This document shows positions 8,913 through 19,122 of a stretch of DNA of 64,000 nt, one piece after another. Where the stretch lies: positions 2,542,001-2,606,000 of the forward strand of contig NZ_CP038266.1 of assembly GCF_004564355.1 (NCBI RefSeq), read 5' to 3'. A program made the translations under genes and the position numbers. Numbering within the stretch: the stretch's first letter is position 1; each line of letters starts with the position of its first letter. Source of the stretch: Microbacterium wangchenii. GTDB taxonomy: Bacteria > Actinomycetota > Actinomycetes > Actinomycetales > Microbacteriaceae. The notes under the pieces were generated by a model. It made no database searches. It was given only the letters and a program-made list of their open reading frames with translations, and had not been told where the DNA came from.

Positions 8913-8963
8913 CTGAGGATTCTACGGGGGCCGGTGCGCGCGATCGGCCGTGTGACGCCGGCG

Positions 8964-9782
8964 CTACGTGCGGGAGGTCAGCGCGGCCTGGTACAGCTCG
9001 CGGGAGGAGTGGCCGGTGTGGGCGGCGACTTCGGATGCGGCATCCTTCAGCCGCGCGCCGGCGCTCTTGAGCTCGAGCACCTGCGCGACGGCGTCGGGGA
9101 ACGACGTCTCCCTCGGCGCGGCGCCGCCGACCACGAGTGCGATCTCGCCGCGCACGCCGCCCCGTGCCCATTCGGCGAGCTCGCCGAGGGGCCCGCGGAC
9201 GACCTCTTCGTGCAGCTTCGTCAGCTCGCGGCACACCGCGGCGGGGCGATCCGCGCCGAACGCGGCCGCGAGGTCGTCGAGCGTGGCGGCCAGGCGCGAG
9301 GGCGCCTCGAAGAACACCAGCGTGCGCGGCTCGGAGGCGAGCGCGGCCAGTGCGGCGCGCCGCTCGCCGGGTTTGCGCGGCGGGAAGCCTTCGAAGGCGA
9401 ATCGGTCGGTGGGAAGGCCCGACACGGCGAGGGCCATCAGCACGGCGCTCGGGCCGGGGAGGGCGGTCACGGTGACCCCGGCACGGGCCGCCGCCGACAC
9501 CAGGCCGTACCCGGGGTCGCTCACGGTCGGCATGCCGGCGTCGCTGAGGACGAGCACGTCGCGGTCGCGCGCGAGGGCGACGAGGTCGTCGGCGCGCTCC
9601 TTCTCGTTGTGGTCGTGCAGCGCGATCAGGCGCGGCCGGTTCTCCACTCCGAGGGCGGCGAGCAGCCGCTGGGTCGTGCGGGTGTCCTCCGCGGCGATCA
9701 CCTCGACGGAGGACAGCGCCTCGATGAGGCGCCGGGACGCATCGCCGAGATTGCCGATCGGCGTCGCACCCAGGATGATCAC
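8964..9782 (-). CDS. rsmI: 16S rRNA (cytidine1402-2'-O)-methyltransferase RsmI
   Basis: RsmI 2'-O-methylates C1402 in the 16S rRNA decoding centre. The 272-residue protein begins with the canonical LGATPIGNLGD and continues with AAEDTRTTQRLL, SDAGMPTVSDPGY and a TETRAPYRROLE-methylase-type core with ALPGPSAVL. The GTG start at 9782 follows a TAAGCT -10-like hexamer (complement of 9790-9795), so the mRNA is probably leaderless. It is divergent from the mannosyltransferase gene, whose start is only 22 bp away. Identification is certain. Confidence 0.95.
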   Translation of the reverse strand: MIILGATPIGNLGDASRRLIEALSSVEVIAAEDTRTTQRLLAALGVENRPRLIALHDHNEKERADDLVALARDRDVLVLSDAGMPTVSDPGYGLVSAAARAGVTVTALPGPSAVLMALAVSGLPTDRFAFEGFPPRKPGERRAALAALASEPRTLVFFEAPSRLAATLDDLAAAFGADRPAAVCRELTKLHEEVVRGPLGELAEWARGGVRGEIALVVGGAAPRETSFPDAVAQVLELKSAGARLKDAASEVAAHTGHSSRELYQAALTSRT

Positions 9783-9789
9783 GGCCCCA

Positions 9790-9798
9790 GCTTAGGCT
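9790..9798. promoter_or_regulatory. Overlapping divergent -10 elements for rsmI and the mannosyltransferase
   Basis: The plus strand reads TAGGCT at 9793-9798, and the minus strand reads TAAGCT as the complement of 9790-9795. Each lies 6-7 nt upstream of a GTG start codon (9805 on plus, 9782 on minus). The near-palindromic stretch therefore looks like one bidirectional promoter serving two leaderless mRNAs. Confidence 0.55.
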
Positions 9799-9804
9799 GG
9801 GCGC

Positions 9805-11397
9805 GTGACGTCGACCGCCGAGCATCCGCCGCCCGCAGCGGTCTCGACGCGGCTGGAGCGGTGGCGCGCCCGGGTGCACGCCGACCCCGCCCGATCGCGG
9901 CTGTACGCGTGGCTCGCGCCGCTGCTCGTGACGCTCCTGGCCGGCGTGCTTCGGTTCGCAGGGCTGGGGCATCCGGAGTCGATCGTCTTCGACGAGACGT
10001 ATTACGTGAAGGACTCCTGGAGCCAGTGGGTGCTCGGCTATCCGGCGACCTGGCCCGCGGACGCGGACGCGAGGTTCGTCGCCGGCGAGACCGACATCTT
10101 CACCGCCACCGGCAGCTACGTCGTGCACCCGCCGCTGGGCCGCATCCTCATCGGCGCGGGCATGGCACTGTTCGGCCCGGACTCCTCCACCGGATGGCGC
10201 TTCTCGGTGGCGGTCCTGGGCACCGCGAGCGTGCTCGTGCTGTACCTCCTCGCCCACAGCCTGACCCGGTCGCGCCTGTTCGCGACGGTCGCCGCGTTCC
10301 TCCTCGCCATCGACGGGGTCGCGATCGTGATGAGCCGCATCGCGCTGCTGGACGGCATCCTGACCTTCTTCGTCCTCCTGGCGTTCTGGTTCACGGCGCT
10401 GGATCGCCGGGGATCGCTCGCGCGCCTGGCTGCGCTGACCGCCGCGCGCGCCGGAGACCCGCCGGCCGTGAGGTGGGGGCCGGTCCTGTGGGCCCGCCCG
10501 TGGCTGGTCGCGGCCGGTGCGGCGGCGGGGGCGGCCACGGCGGTGAAGTGGTCGGGGCTGTACGTTCTGGCCGCCATCGGCCTGTACGCGGTGGTGACCG
10601 ACGCGCTCGCCCGCCGCCGCGCCGGCATCCGGATGTGGCCTGCCGACGCGGCGCTGCGGCAGGGGCCGGCATCGTTCCTGCTCCTGGTCCCCATCGCCGC
10701 GGTCGTGTACGTGGCGTCGTGGACCGGCTGGCTCGCCAGCGACGGCGGCTACTCGCGGCACGCCGTGGACGCCGCTCCTGCGACCGGGGTGTGGGCATGG
10801 GTGCCGCTGGCACTGCAGAACCTGTGGGCCTACCACCAGTCCATCTACGCATTCCACGTCGGGCTCACCACCCCGCACGGGTACGCGAGCCCCGCGTGGC
10901 AGTGGCCCCTGCTGGTGCGGCCGACCTCGATGCACTGGCAGCAGGATGCCGCCGGCACCGCCGGCTGCGCACTGCCGGCGGGATGCACCGAGTCCATCTC
11001 GAGCCTGCCCAACCCCGTCGCCTGGTGGGCGGGCGTGGCCGCGGTCGTCTTCCTCGCCGTGCGCTTCGTTGTGGCGCGGGACTGGCGCTACGCGTTCGTC
11101 CTGACCGGCCTGGCCGCCACCTACGGACCGTGGCTGCTGTACCCCGACCGCACGATCTTCCAGTTCTACACGGTCGTGATGGTGCCCTTCCTCCTGTTCG
11201 CACTGACCTTCGCGCTGCGGGAGATCGCCGGACCGCCCACGGCTCCCCTGCCCCGTCGGCTCAGCGGGCAGCGCGTGGTCGTGGTCTTCCTCGTCGTGGT
11301 GACGCTCGTCTCGGCCTTCTGGTATCCGGTGTGGACGGGTCTGCCGGTGCCCTACCAGTTCTGGCAGCTGCACAACTGGATGATCACGTGGATCTAG
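9805..11397 (+). CDS. Dolichyl-phosphate-mannose--protein mannosyltransferase (PMT, GT39)
   Basis: This is an integral-membrane glycosyltransferase that moves mannose from a polyprenyl-phosphate carrier to secreted proteins as they cross the membrane. The 530-residue protein has the family's first-loop acidic pair in [10 protein letters not shown], a VHPPLGR motif that matches the PMT signature, about ten hydrophobic segments, and a C-terminal FYTVVMVPF / YWYPVWTG-type region. The GTG at 9805 follows a -10-like TAGGCT and is probably leaderless. Its stop codon shares CTAG (11394-11397) with the convergent DUF255 gene. Actinobacterial Pmt works with Sec-exported lipoproteins, several of which are encoded in this window. 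Confidence 0.92.
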   Translation: MTSTAEHPPPAAVSTRLERWRARVHADPARSRLYAWLAPLLVTLLAGVLRFAGLGHPESIVFDETYYVKDSWSQWVLGYPATWPADADARFVAGETDIFTATGSYVVHPPLGRILIGAGMALFGPDSSTGWRFSVAVLGTASVLVLYLLAHSLTRSRLFATVAAFLLAIDGVAIVMSRIALLDGILTFFVLLAFWFTALDRRGSLARLAALTAARAGDPPAVRWGPVLWARPWLVAAGAAAGAATAVKWSGLYVLAAIGLYAVVTDALARRRAGIRMWPADAALRQGPASFLLLVPIAAVVYVASWTGWLASDGGYSRHAVDAAPATGVWAWVPLALQNLWAYHQSIYAFHVGLTTPHGYASPAWQWPLLVRPTSMHWQQDAAGTAGCALPAGCTESISSLPNPVAWWAGVAAVVFLAVRFVVARDWRYAFVLTGLAATYGPWLLYPDRTIFQFYTVVMVPFLLFALTFALREIAGPPTAPLPRRLSGQRVVVVFLVVVTLVSAFWYPVWTGLPVPYQFWQLHNWMITWI

Positions 11398-13223
11398 CCG
11401 AGGTCCTCCGGATCGCTCACGGGGAGCCGGCACGCGAACCCGCGGCAGTCGTACGCGGTGGCGCGACCCTCCAGCGCGGTCTTCCCCTCGAACAGCGACA
11501 GCCCCGCCGCCGCGAGGGACTCGGCCTGCTCGGGCGAGATCAGCGCGAGGATGTCGACGCGGACGCGACGGGCGCGCTGCGCCAGCGGTGACCCCGGGTC
11601 GCCGACCACGACGAGCTGGTGAGGCGCCTCGGCCAGCCCGGCGGCGACTTCCAGCAGCGCGCCGTGCGCGACGGGGGCCGCGAGGGCGGCGGGGGCGGCG
11701 GCCTGGACGAGCGTGAGGGCGACGGAGCGGTAGCGCTCGCCGGCGCCGGCCTGCCACAGCGCGAGCGCCGCGGCGGCGAGCGCCGACGGCCCCGAGGGAG
11801 CGGCACCGTCGCTCGGAACGCCGGCGGCCTGCACCCCCTGCGCCACGAGCACCGGATCCCCGCCGCCGGGGACGACGATCGTGCCGTCCTCACCCACGCA
11901 CGCGTCGACGAGTTCGCGGGCGCGCACGGCGTACGCCGGCTCTCCCGTCGCCAGCGCGAGGGACAGCAGGCCGCGCGCGAGGCCGCCGTAGTCTTCAAGG
12001 GTGGCCGGGGCGGAGGAGACGATCTCATCCAGCGACGCACGGCGCAGCATCCCGTCGGGGCCGACGTTGGTCTCCAGCACCGCGTCCGCCGCCCACCGCG
12101 CGGCCTCCAGGAGCCGCTCGTCGCCGAGCACCGTGCCGGCGCGGGCCAGTGCGGCGATCGCGTGCCCGTTCCACCCGGTGACGATCTTGCCGTCCAGCGC
12201 CGGGGGCTGCAGCCCTGCGCGACCCTGGGCATCGCGGGCGTAGTAGCCCCCCTCGCTGCGGGCGCCGTCGATGATCGACTCGGAGTCCTGTGCGGCGGCG
12301 ATCCCGCCGCTGGGCTGCTGCAGGACCTCGACGAGGAACCGCGCCGCGTCACGTGCGATGTCCTCCTCCCCCGCATCCAGGGCCGCATCGATGAGCCCGG
12401 CGTTGTCGGTGAGCATGCGCTCGTAGTGCGGCACCGTCCAGTCGCGGCGGGTCGCGTAGCGGAAGAAGCCGCCGTCCACGGGGTCGTGCAGCTCGGAGGC
12501 GGCCATCGCCCGCAGCGCCCGGCGCGCCACGTCCGCCGACTCCGGAGCGGCCTCGGCGAGCGCCTCGCACGCGAGGAAGCGCAGCACCGGGACGTTGGGG
12601 AACTTCGGCGTCTCCATCCCCAGGCCCGCGGCGAATCCGCCGAACTCGCGATCCTCGGCGGCGACGAGCCCGCGTGCGGCGGCGGCGAGCTCCGCCAGCG
12701 ACGGCGGCGCGTCGGCGCCGGGCGTCGCGGCCTCGGCGATCGCCTGGCGCAGGGCCTCGCCGGTGCGCTCGACCTCGCCGCGCCGCTGCGTCCACGCCTC
12801 GCGCACCGCGGCGAGCACGTCACGGAAGGCCGGCATCCCCCCGCGCGCCTCGTCCGGCCAGTACGTCCCCGCGTAGAACACCGCGCCGCCGGGAGTGGTG
12901 AACACCGTCAGCGGCCAGCCGAGGTTGCGCGTGAACGCCGACGCGGCGTCGAGGTACGCGGCATCCACGTCGGGATGCTCCTCACGGTCGACCTTGATCG
13001 CCACGAATCCGTCGTTGATGATCGCGGCGGTCGCGTCGTCGGCGAAGGACTCCCGCGCCATGACGTGGCACCAGTGGCACGTGGAGTACCCGATCGACAC
13101 GAGCACCGGCACGTCGCGGCGCTGCGCCTCGGCGAACGCCTCCGGGCCCCACGGGTACCACGCGACCGGGTTGGTCGCGTGGAGCCGCAGGTAGGGGCTG
13201 GAGGCGTTCGCGAGGCGGTTCAG
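11394..13223 (-). CDS. DUF255 thioredoxin-domain protein (YyaL/SPATA20-like), CTG start
   Basis: A 609-residue member of the YyaL/SPATA20 family: an N-terminal thioredoxin-like domain followed by an (alpha/alpha)6 barrel. The redox motif is CHWCHVM, and the [10 protein letters not shown] and GWPLTVF segments are characteristic. Family members begin NRLANxxSPYL, and here [11 protein letters not shown] is encoded from a CTG at 13223. No ATG, GTG or TTG lies at that point, and an upstream in-frame TGA leaves no room. The motif GAGGTGA (complement of 13230-13236) lies 6 nt from the CTG, an excellent ribosome-binding site. An internal ATG at 13112 would remove essential conserved sequence. It lies directly downstream of the aldo/keto reductase gene. 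Its biochemical role is unclear. Confidence 0.87.
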   Translation of the reverse strand: MNRLANASSPYLRLHATNPVAWYPWGPEAFAEAQRRDVPVLVSIGYSTCHWCHVMARESFADDATAAIINDGFVAIKVDREEHPDVDAAYLDAASAFTRNLGWPLTVFTTPGGAVFYAGTYWPDEARGGMPAFRDVLAAVREAWTQRRGEVERTGEALRQAIAEAATPGADAPPSLAELAAAARGLVAAEDREFGGFAAGLGMETPKFPNVPVLRFLACEALAEAAPESADVARRALRAMAASELHDPVDGGFFRYATRRDWTVPHYERMLTDNAGLIDAALDAGEEDIARDAARFLVEVLQQPSGGIAAAQDSESIIDGARSEGGYYARDAQGRAGLQPPALDGKIVTGWNGHAIAALARAGTVLGDERLLEAARWAADAVLETNVGPDGMLRRASLDEIVSSAPATLEDYGGLARGLLSLALATGEPAYAVRARELVDACVGEDGTIVVPGGGDPVLVAQGVQAAGVPSDGAAPSGPSALAAAALALWQAGAGERYRSVALTLVQAAAPAALAAPVAHGALLEVAAGLAEAPHQLVVVGDPGSPLAQRARRVRVDILALISPEQAESLAAAGLSLFEGKTALEGRATAYDCRGFACRLPVSDPEDLG

Positions 13224-13224
13224 C

Positions 13225-14070
<846 letters not shown>

Positions 14071-14120
14071 CTAGGAGCCGCGCCCGCCGCCGCGAGCGGG
14101 GGTTGACGTCACCCCCGCAG

Positions 14121-14192
14121 GCGAGGCATCACATTCCGACTGAGACACCGGGCGACGCATGGCGTCTCAGCCGGAATGTGGTGTCTCGGGAT
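14121..14192. repeat. PAL-D, single palindromic element in a divergent promoter region
   Basis: Arms 14130-14146 and 14164-14180 (17 bp, one mismatch; core CACATTCCG..CTGAGAC) flank a 17-nt loop. A further GTGTCTC at 14181-14187 can pair alternatively with GAGACAC at 14143-14149, so the nested layout resembles PAL-A. It lies between the divergent aldo/keto reductase and hrpA genes, upstream of both presumed -10 boxes. Only one copy occurs in this window. Confidence 0.75.
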
Positions 14193-14235
14193 GCGGCGGG
14201 CAGGGCGGGGCGGCGGCGGGATACGATCGAAGGCT

Positions 14236-17200
14236 GTGTCCTCGCCCGAACCCGTGATCGCGTACCCGCCGGAGCTGCCCGTCAGCGCCGCCCGGGAGGA
14301 GATCGCGCGCGCCATTCGGGACCACCAGGTCGTGATCGTGGCCGGTGCGACCGGCTCGGGCAAGACGACGCAGCTGCCGAAGATCTGCCTCGAGCTCGGC
14401 CGCACGCACATCGCGCACACGCAGCCGCGCCGGATCGCCGCGCGCACGATCGCCGAGCGGATCGCCGAGGAGATGCAGGTGCCGCTGGGCACCACGGTGG
14501 GTTACAAGGTGCGCTTCACCGACAACGTCTCCGCCGACACGCGCGTCGCGCTCGTGACCGACGGGATCCTGCTCAACGAGATCCACCGCGACCGGCTGCT
14601 GCGCCGCTACGACACGATCATCATCGACGAGGCCCACGAGCGCTCGCTCAACATCGACTTCCTCCTCGGCTACCTCCGCCGCATCCTGCCCGAGCGGCCC
14701 GACCTCAAGGTTCTCGTGACGTCGGCGACGATCGACCCGCAGAGCTTCGCGACGCACTTCGCGGATGCGGCAGGCGCTCCGGCGCCCATCGTGGAGGTGT
14801 CCGGCCGCACCTACCCCGTCGACATCCGCTACCGCCCGCTCGTGCCGGAGGGCGCGGCCGAGGACGACGCGGACGAGGTGGGCGGCATCGTCACGGCGCT
14901 GCGCGAGCTCGACCGCGAGCCGCCCGGCGACGTGCTGGTGTTCCTCCCCGGCGAGGCGGACATCCGCGACGCCGCCGACGCCGTGCGCGGCGCGTACGCC
15001 AAGGACGCCGCGCCCACCGAGGTGCTCCCCCTGTACGGACGCCTGTCCGCCGCCGAGCAGCACCGCGTGTTCGAGCCGTCCCGCGTGGCGGGTGTGCGGC
15101 GGCGGGTGATCCTGGCCACCAACGTCGCCGAGACGAGCCTGACCGTCCCCGGCATCCGGTACGTCGTCGACACCGGCACGGCGCGGATCTCGCGGTACAG
15201 CGCCCGCTCGAAGATCCAGCGTCTGCCGATCGAGGCGGTCTCGCAGGCCTCCGCGCAGCAGCGCTCGGGTCGCGCCGGCCGCACCGCCCCGGGCGTGGCG
15301 ATCCGCCTGTACTCGGAGGAGGACTTCACCCGGCGGCCGGAGTACACCGAGCCGGAGATCCTGCGCACGTCGCTCGCGTCGGTTCTGCTGCAGATGCTTG
15401 CGCTCGGTTTCGGCGACATCGCAGCCTTCCCCTTCCTCACGAAGCCCGATTCCCGCGGGGTGAAGGCCGCGAGCGATCTGCTGACCGAGCTCGGCGCCAT
15501 CACCGTGGGCCGCAGCGGCGAGAGCCCGCGACTGACGAGAATCGGCCGCGAGATCGCACGCCTGCCGATAGACCCCCGCTTCGCCCGGATGCTGCTGGAA
15601 GCCCGCGACAACGGCACCCTCGGCGAGGTGCTGCCCATCGTCGCGGGATTGTCGATCCAGGACGTGCGCGAACGGCCGGAGGAGCGCCGGGAGGAGGCCG
15701 ACCGCCTGCACGCGCGGTTCACCGACCCCACGAGCGACTTCCTCACCCTGCTGAACCTGTGGAACCACCTGCAGGAGAAGCAGGCCGAGCTCGGCTCCAG
15801 CGCCTTCCGGCGCCTGTGCCGCAGCGAATTCCTCAACTACGTCCGCGTGCGCGAGTGGGTGGACGTGCACCGGCAGCTGCGCAGCGTGCTCGGGGGGCCG
15901 CGCTCCTCGCGCGAGGCCGGGCCGGACGGGCACGAGGCCGGGGACGCCATCCACCGGGCGATCCTCGCCGGGCTGCTGTCGCAGATCGGCATCCTCGACG
16001 CGCGCACCGCGAACCCGCCGAAAGACCGCCGCACGCCGAAGTCGCCCGGCGACGGCCGCCCGAGCAAGGGCGAGTACATCGGAGCGCGGGGCGCGCGCTT
16101 CGCGATCTTCCCCGGCTCGGGCCTGCGGAAGAAGCGGCCGCACGCGGTGATGGCCGCCGAACTCGTGGAGACCTCGCGTCTGTTCGCCCGCACCGTGGCC
16201 GCGATCGATCCCGCGTGGGCTGAGGACCTCGCCGGCGACCTCGCCAAGCGGTCGCTCAGCGACCCGCACTGGTCCAAGAGCGCCGGCGCCGCCTCGGCCT
16301 ACGAGAAGATCACGCTGTTCGGCGTGGAGATCGTGCCGCGCCGGCGCGTGCAGCTGGCCCGCTTCGACCGGCCGCTCGCGCGCGAGATGTTCCTGCGCCA
16401 CGCGCTCGTCGAGGGCGAGTGGGATGCGGCGGCCCTGGACAAGCGGCTCACGGCGTTCCTGCGCCGCAACGCCGAGCAGCGCCGGCGGCTGGAGAAGATC
16501 GAGGAGCGCGAGCGCCGCCGCGACATCCTCGTCGGCGACGAAGCGGTGTTCGCGTTCTACGACGCCCGCGTCCCCGCCGACGTCTTCGACGTGCGCTCGT
16601 TCGAGCGGTGGTGGCGCGACGCCGCCGCACGGACCCCGCACCTGCTCGATCTCACGGAGGCCGACCTCACCGGCGACGCCGCGCGCGCCGACGACCGCGG
16701 CTTCCCCTCCCGGTGGCGCCAGGGCGATCAGACCCTGTCGCTGTCGTACCGCTTCGAGCCTGGCGCCCCCGACGACGGCCTCACGGTGCTCGTGCCGCTG
16801 GCACTCCTGGCCCAGCTGCGGCCGGACGGATTCGACTGGCAGGTGCCCGGGCTGCGCGACCAGCTCGTGACGGCGCTGCTGCGCGCCCTGCCCAAGGCGA
16901 TCCGCCGCAACGTCGTGCCCGCCGCCGATTGGGCCGAGAGGTTCTCGGCCGAGCTGGTCGGCCGCGGGCCCGAGGACACCGACGGGCTCCCCGCGATGAG
17001 CCTGGTGGAAGCCCTCGCCACGCAGGTGCAGCGGGTCGCGAACCAGCCGGTGCGCGCGACCGACTTCGACCTCGAACGCGTGCCCAGCCACCTGCTGCCC
17101 ACCTTCCGCGCCGTCGACGCGCGCGGACGCACCGCCGGCACCGACCGCGACCTCGCCGCCCTCCAGGCGCGCCTGGCCGACCGCGCCCGCTCCAGCGTCG

Positions 17201-18150
17201 CCGCGACGATCGAGCGGAGCTCGGCGCGGGTCGCGGCGGCGACCGCGCCGGGGTCTGCGGCCGCCTTCCCCGCACGCACCGGTGTGACGGACTGGGACTT
17301 CGGTGACCTCCCCGACGTCGTGGACACCCGGGTGGCCGGAGGCGTCGTGCGCGGCTACCCCGCCGTCGTCGACGAGGGCGCGAGCGTGTCGCTGCGGTTG
17401 GAGGCGACACCCGCGGATGCGGCGCGCCTCACCCGCGCGGGCGTGCGACGCCTGCTCCTCCTGGCCGTCGCCTCCCCCGCCCCCTATGTGCTGGAGCACC
17501 TCACCTCGACGGAGAAGCTCGCCCTCGCCGCATCCCCGTATCCGAACGCGAAGGCGCTCATCGAGGACGCCCGGGGAGCTGTGGCCGATGCGGTGCTCGA
17601 GCGCGAGGCGGGCGTCCGCACGCGCGCGGCCTTCGAGGCGGTGCGGGATCGCCTGTCGGCCGTCGTGGTGGACGACACCTTCGCCGCGGTGTCGCTCGCG
17701 GCCCGTGTGCTCACGGCGGCCCGGGAGGTGGACCGCGCGCTGAAGGGGCAGACCTCGATGGCGCTCCTGGGCGCGCTCGGCGACGTGCGGGCGCAGCTGG
17801 GCGGATTGGTCTTCCCCGGTTTCGTCTCCGCGATCGGCCTCGCGCGCCTCGCCCACGTACCGCGGTACCTCGCCGGGGCGCTGGAGCGGCTGCAGAGTCT
17901 CCCCGACAACCCGGGACGCGACCGCCAGCGGCAGAACGAGTACGAACGCGCCGCCGCGGCCTACACCGAAGCCGGCGGGACGATCCCGCCCGCCCCCGGC
18001 GCCCCCGCGGGCCTCGTGCATGCGCGGTGGCTGCTGGAAGAGCTGCGCGTGAGCCTGTTCGCGCAGCGCCTGGGCACCGCCGAGGCGGTCTCCCCGCAGC
18101 GGATCGCGAAGGCCCTGCGCGAGGCGGGGACCCCGGCCGCGCGCGGGTAG
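14236..18150 (+). CDS. hrpA: ATP-dependent RNA helicase HrpA (DEAH box)
   Basis: HrpA is a large 3'-5' DEAH-box RNA helicase that, in E. coli, resolves stalled or collided ribosomes; that role is family knowledge. The protein is about 1,304 residues, near the usual length. Visible motifs are Walker A GATGSGKT at 37-44, DEAH at 131-134, SAT in motif III and QRSGRAGR in motif VI, followed by the HA2/OB region and the long DUF3418 C-terminal region. I chose GTG 14236, which follows a TACGAT -10-like box at 14222-14227. An upstream in-frame ATG at 14176 lies inside the palindromic element and adds a non-conserved tail. It is divergent from the aldo/keto reductase gene. Confidence 0.96.
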   Translation: MSSPEPVIAYPPELPVSAAREEIARAIRDHQVVIVAGATGSGKTTQLPKICLELGRTHIAHTQPRRIAARTIAERIAEEMQVPLGTTVGYKVRFTDNVSADTRVALVTDGILLNEIHRDRLLRRYDTIIIDEAHERSLNIDFLLGYLRRILPERPDLKVLVTSATIDPQSFATHFADAAGAPAPIVEVSGRTYPVDIRYRPLVPEGAAEDDADEVGGIVTALRELDREPPGDVLVFLPGEADIRDAADAVRGAYAKDAAPTEVLPLYGRLSAAEQHRVFEPSRVAGVRRRVILATNVAETSLTVPGIRYVVDTGTARISRYSARSKIQRLPIEAVSQASAQQRSGRAGRTAPGVAIRLYSEEDFTRRPEYTEPEILRTSLASVLLQMLALGFGDIAAFPFLTKPDSRGVKAASDLLTELGAITVGRSGESPRLTRIGREIARLPIDPRFARMLLEARDNGTLGEVLPIVAGLSIQDVRERPEERREEADRLHARFTDPTSDFLTLLNLWNHLQEKQAELGSSAFRRLCRSEFLNYVRVREWVDVHRQLRSVLGGPRSSREAGPDGHEAGDAIHRAILAGLLSQIGILDARTANPPKDRRTPKSPGDGRPSKGEYIGARGARFAIFPGSGLRKKRPHAVMAAELVETSRLFARTVAAIDPAWAEDLAGDLAKRSLSDPHWSKSAGAASAYEKITLFGVEIVPRRRVQLARFDRPLAREMFLRHALVEGEWDAAALDKRLTAFLRRNAEQRRRLEKIEERERRRDILVGDEAVFAFYDARVPADVFDVRSFERWWRDAAARTPHLLDLTEADLTGDAARADDRGFPSRWRQGDQTLSLSYRFEPGAPDDGLTVLVPLALLAQLRPDGFDWQVPGLRDQLVTALLRALPKAIRRNVVPAADWAERFSAELVGRGPEDTDGLPAMSLVEALATQVQRVANQPVRATDFDLERVPSHLLPTFRAVDARGRTAGTDRDLAALQARLADRARSSVAATIERSSARVAAATAPGSAAAFPARTGVTDWDFGDLPDVVDTRVAGGVVRGYPAVVDEGASVSLRLEATPADAARLTRAGVRRLLLLAVASPAPYVLEHLTSTEKLALAASPYPNAKALIEDARGAVADAVLEREAGVRTRAAFEAVRDRLSAVVVDDTFAAVSLAARVLTAAREVDRALKGQTSMALLGALGDVRAQLGGLVFPGFVSAIGLARLAHVPRYLAGALERLQSLPDNPGRDRQRQNEYERAAAAYTEAGGTIPPAPGAPAGLVHARWLLEELRVSLFAQRLGTAEAVSPQRIAKALREAGTPAARG

Positions 18151-18174
18151 GCTCGGCGGCGGAAAGGGGACGCC

Positions 18175-19116
18175 ATGCCGCACGCCGTCGTGTACACCGA
18201 GTTCGGAGCACCGGAGGTGCTGCGGATGGTCGAGATCCCCTCGGGCCGGCCGGGCCCCGGCCAGCTGCGGATCCGCGTCGAAGCCGCCGGGGTCAACCCC
18301 GTCGACGCGAAGCTGCGCTCGGGTCGCCGTGCGAGCCCGCCCATCCACGAGCCGCGCCGGACCGGGGCGGACGGCGCGGGCGTCGTGGTCGAGGTCGGCC
18401 CCGAGGTCGACGGTTTCCGCCCCGGCCTGCCGGTGGCCGTCTTCGACACCCTCGGCACGTATGCCGACGAGATCATCGTGCCCGCCCCATCCGTCGTCCC
18501 CCGCCCGCCCTCGGTGAGTGCGGCGCAGGCGGCGGCGCTCGGGGTCCCCGCCGGGACCGCCTATCAGTCGCTGCGGTCGCTGCGGGTGGGCCCCGGCGAC
18601 ACCCTCCTCGTCCACGGCGGATCCGGCGCGGTGGGCCGCGCCGCCGTGCAGTACGCCGTGCTGTGGGGCGCGCGCGTGATCGCGACCTCCTCGGACCGGC
18701 GCGCGCCGGGCGTACGGGAGCTGGGCGCGACGACGGTGCCCTACGGCGAGGGGCTCACCGACCGCGTGCGGGATGCGGCGCCGGAGGGGATCACGGCGGC
18801 GCTGGACTGCGTCGGCACCGACGAGGCCGTGCAGACCCCGCTGGAGCTCGTCGCCGACCGCTCGCGCATCGTGACGCTCGTCCGCGGGGCCGACGCCGAC
18901 GAGCTCGGGATCCGGGCGTTCCGCGGCGGCAGCCCGCGTCCGCTGACCGCCCAGGAGGCCGCGTGGCGGCGCGAGGCGATCCCCGTGACGCTCGGCCTCG
19001 TGGCCGCCGGCGCGTTCTCGGTCGAGCTCGGCCCCGCCCTGCCGCTGTCCGATGCCCCCGACGCCCAGCGCATGGTCGCCGAGGGCACCGACGGGAAGAT
19101 CGTCCTGCTGCCCTGA
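18175..19116 (+). CDS. Zinc-independent alcohol dehydrogenase / quinone oxidoreductase-like protein
   Basis: A 313-residue medium-chain dehydrogenase/reductase of the NADPH:quinone oxidoreductase group. The N-terminal GroES-like domain (VEAAGVNPVDAKLRSG) is followed by a Rossmann domain with VHGGSGAVGRAAVQ as the nucleotide-binding motif. Zinc-ligand residues of true alcohol dehydrogenases are absent. The ATG at 18175 follows GGAAAGGGGA. It stands alone, convergent with the sugar permease gene. The family reduces quinones or activated alkenes with NADPH, but the native substrate is unknown. Confidence 0.87.
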   Translation: MPHAVVYTEFGAPEVLRMVEIPSGRPGPGQLRIRVEAAGVNPVDAKLRSGRRASPPIHEPRRTGADGAGVVVEVGPEVDGFRPGLPVAVFDTLGTYADEIIVPAPSVVPRPPSVSAAQAAALGVPAGTAYQSLRSLRVGPGDTLLVHGGSGAVGRAAVQYAVLWGARVIATSSDRRAPGVRELGATTVPYGEGLTDRVRDAAPEGITAALDCVGTDEAVQTPLELVADRSRIVTLVRGADADELGIRAFRGGSPRPLTAQEAAWRREAIPVTLGLVAAGAFSVELGPALPLSDAPDAQRMVAEGTDGKIVLLP

Positions 19117-19122
19117 CCGGGC

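Noticed and set aside
6424-11757. An unbroken minus-strand reading frame of about 1,777 codons across tatD, metG, rsmI and the mannosyltransferase.
   Set aside because: It is a by-product of high GC. Only its last 300 codons (tatD) match a family; the rest is Arg/Pro-rich antisense or shifted-frame sequence to well-identified genes.
14167-18615. A 1,482-codon minus-strand frame opposite hrpA.
   Set aside because: hrpA on the plus strand has all helicase motifs, and the antisense frame has no recognisable domain and a composition typical of shadow frames.
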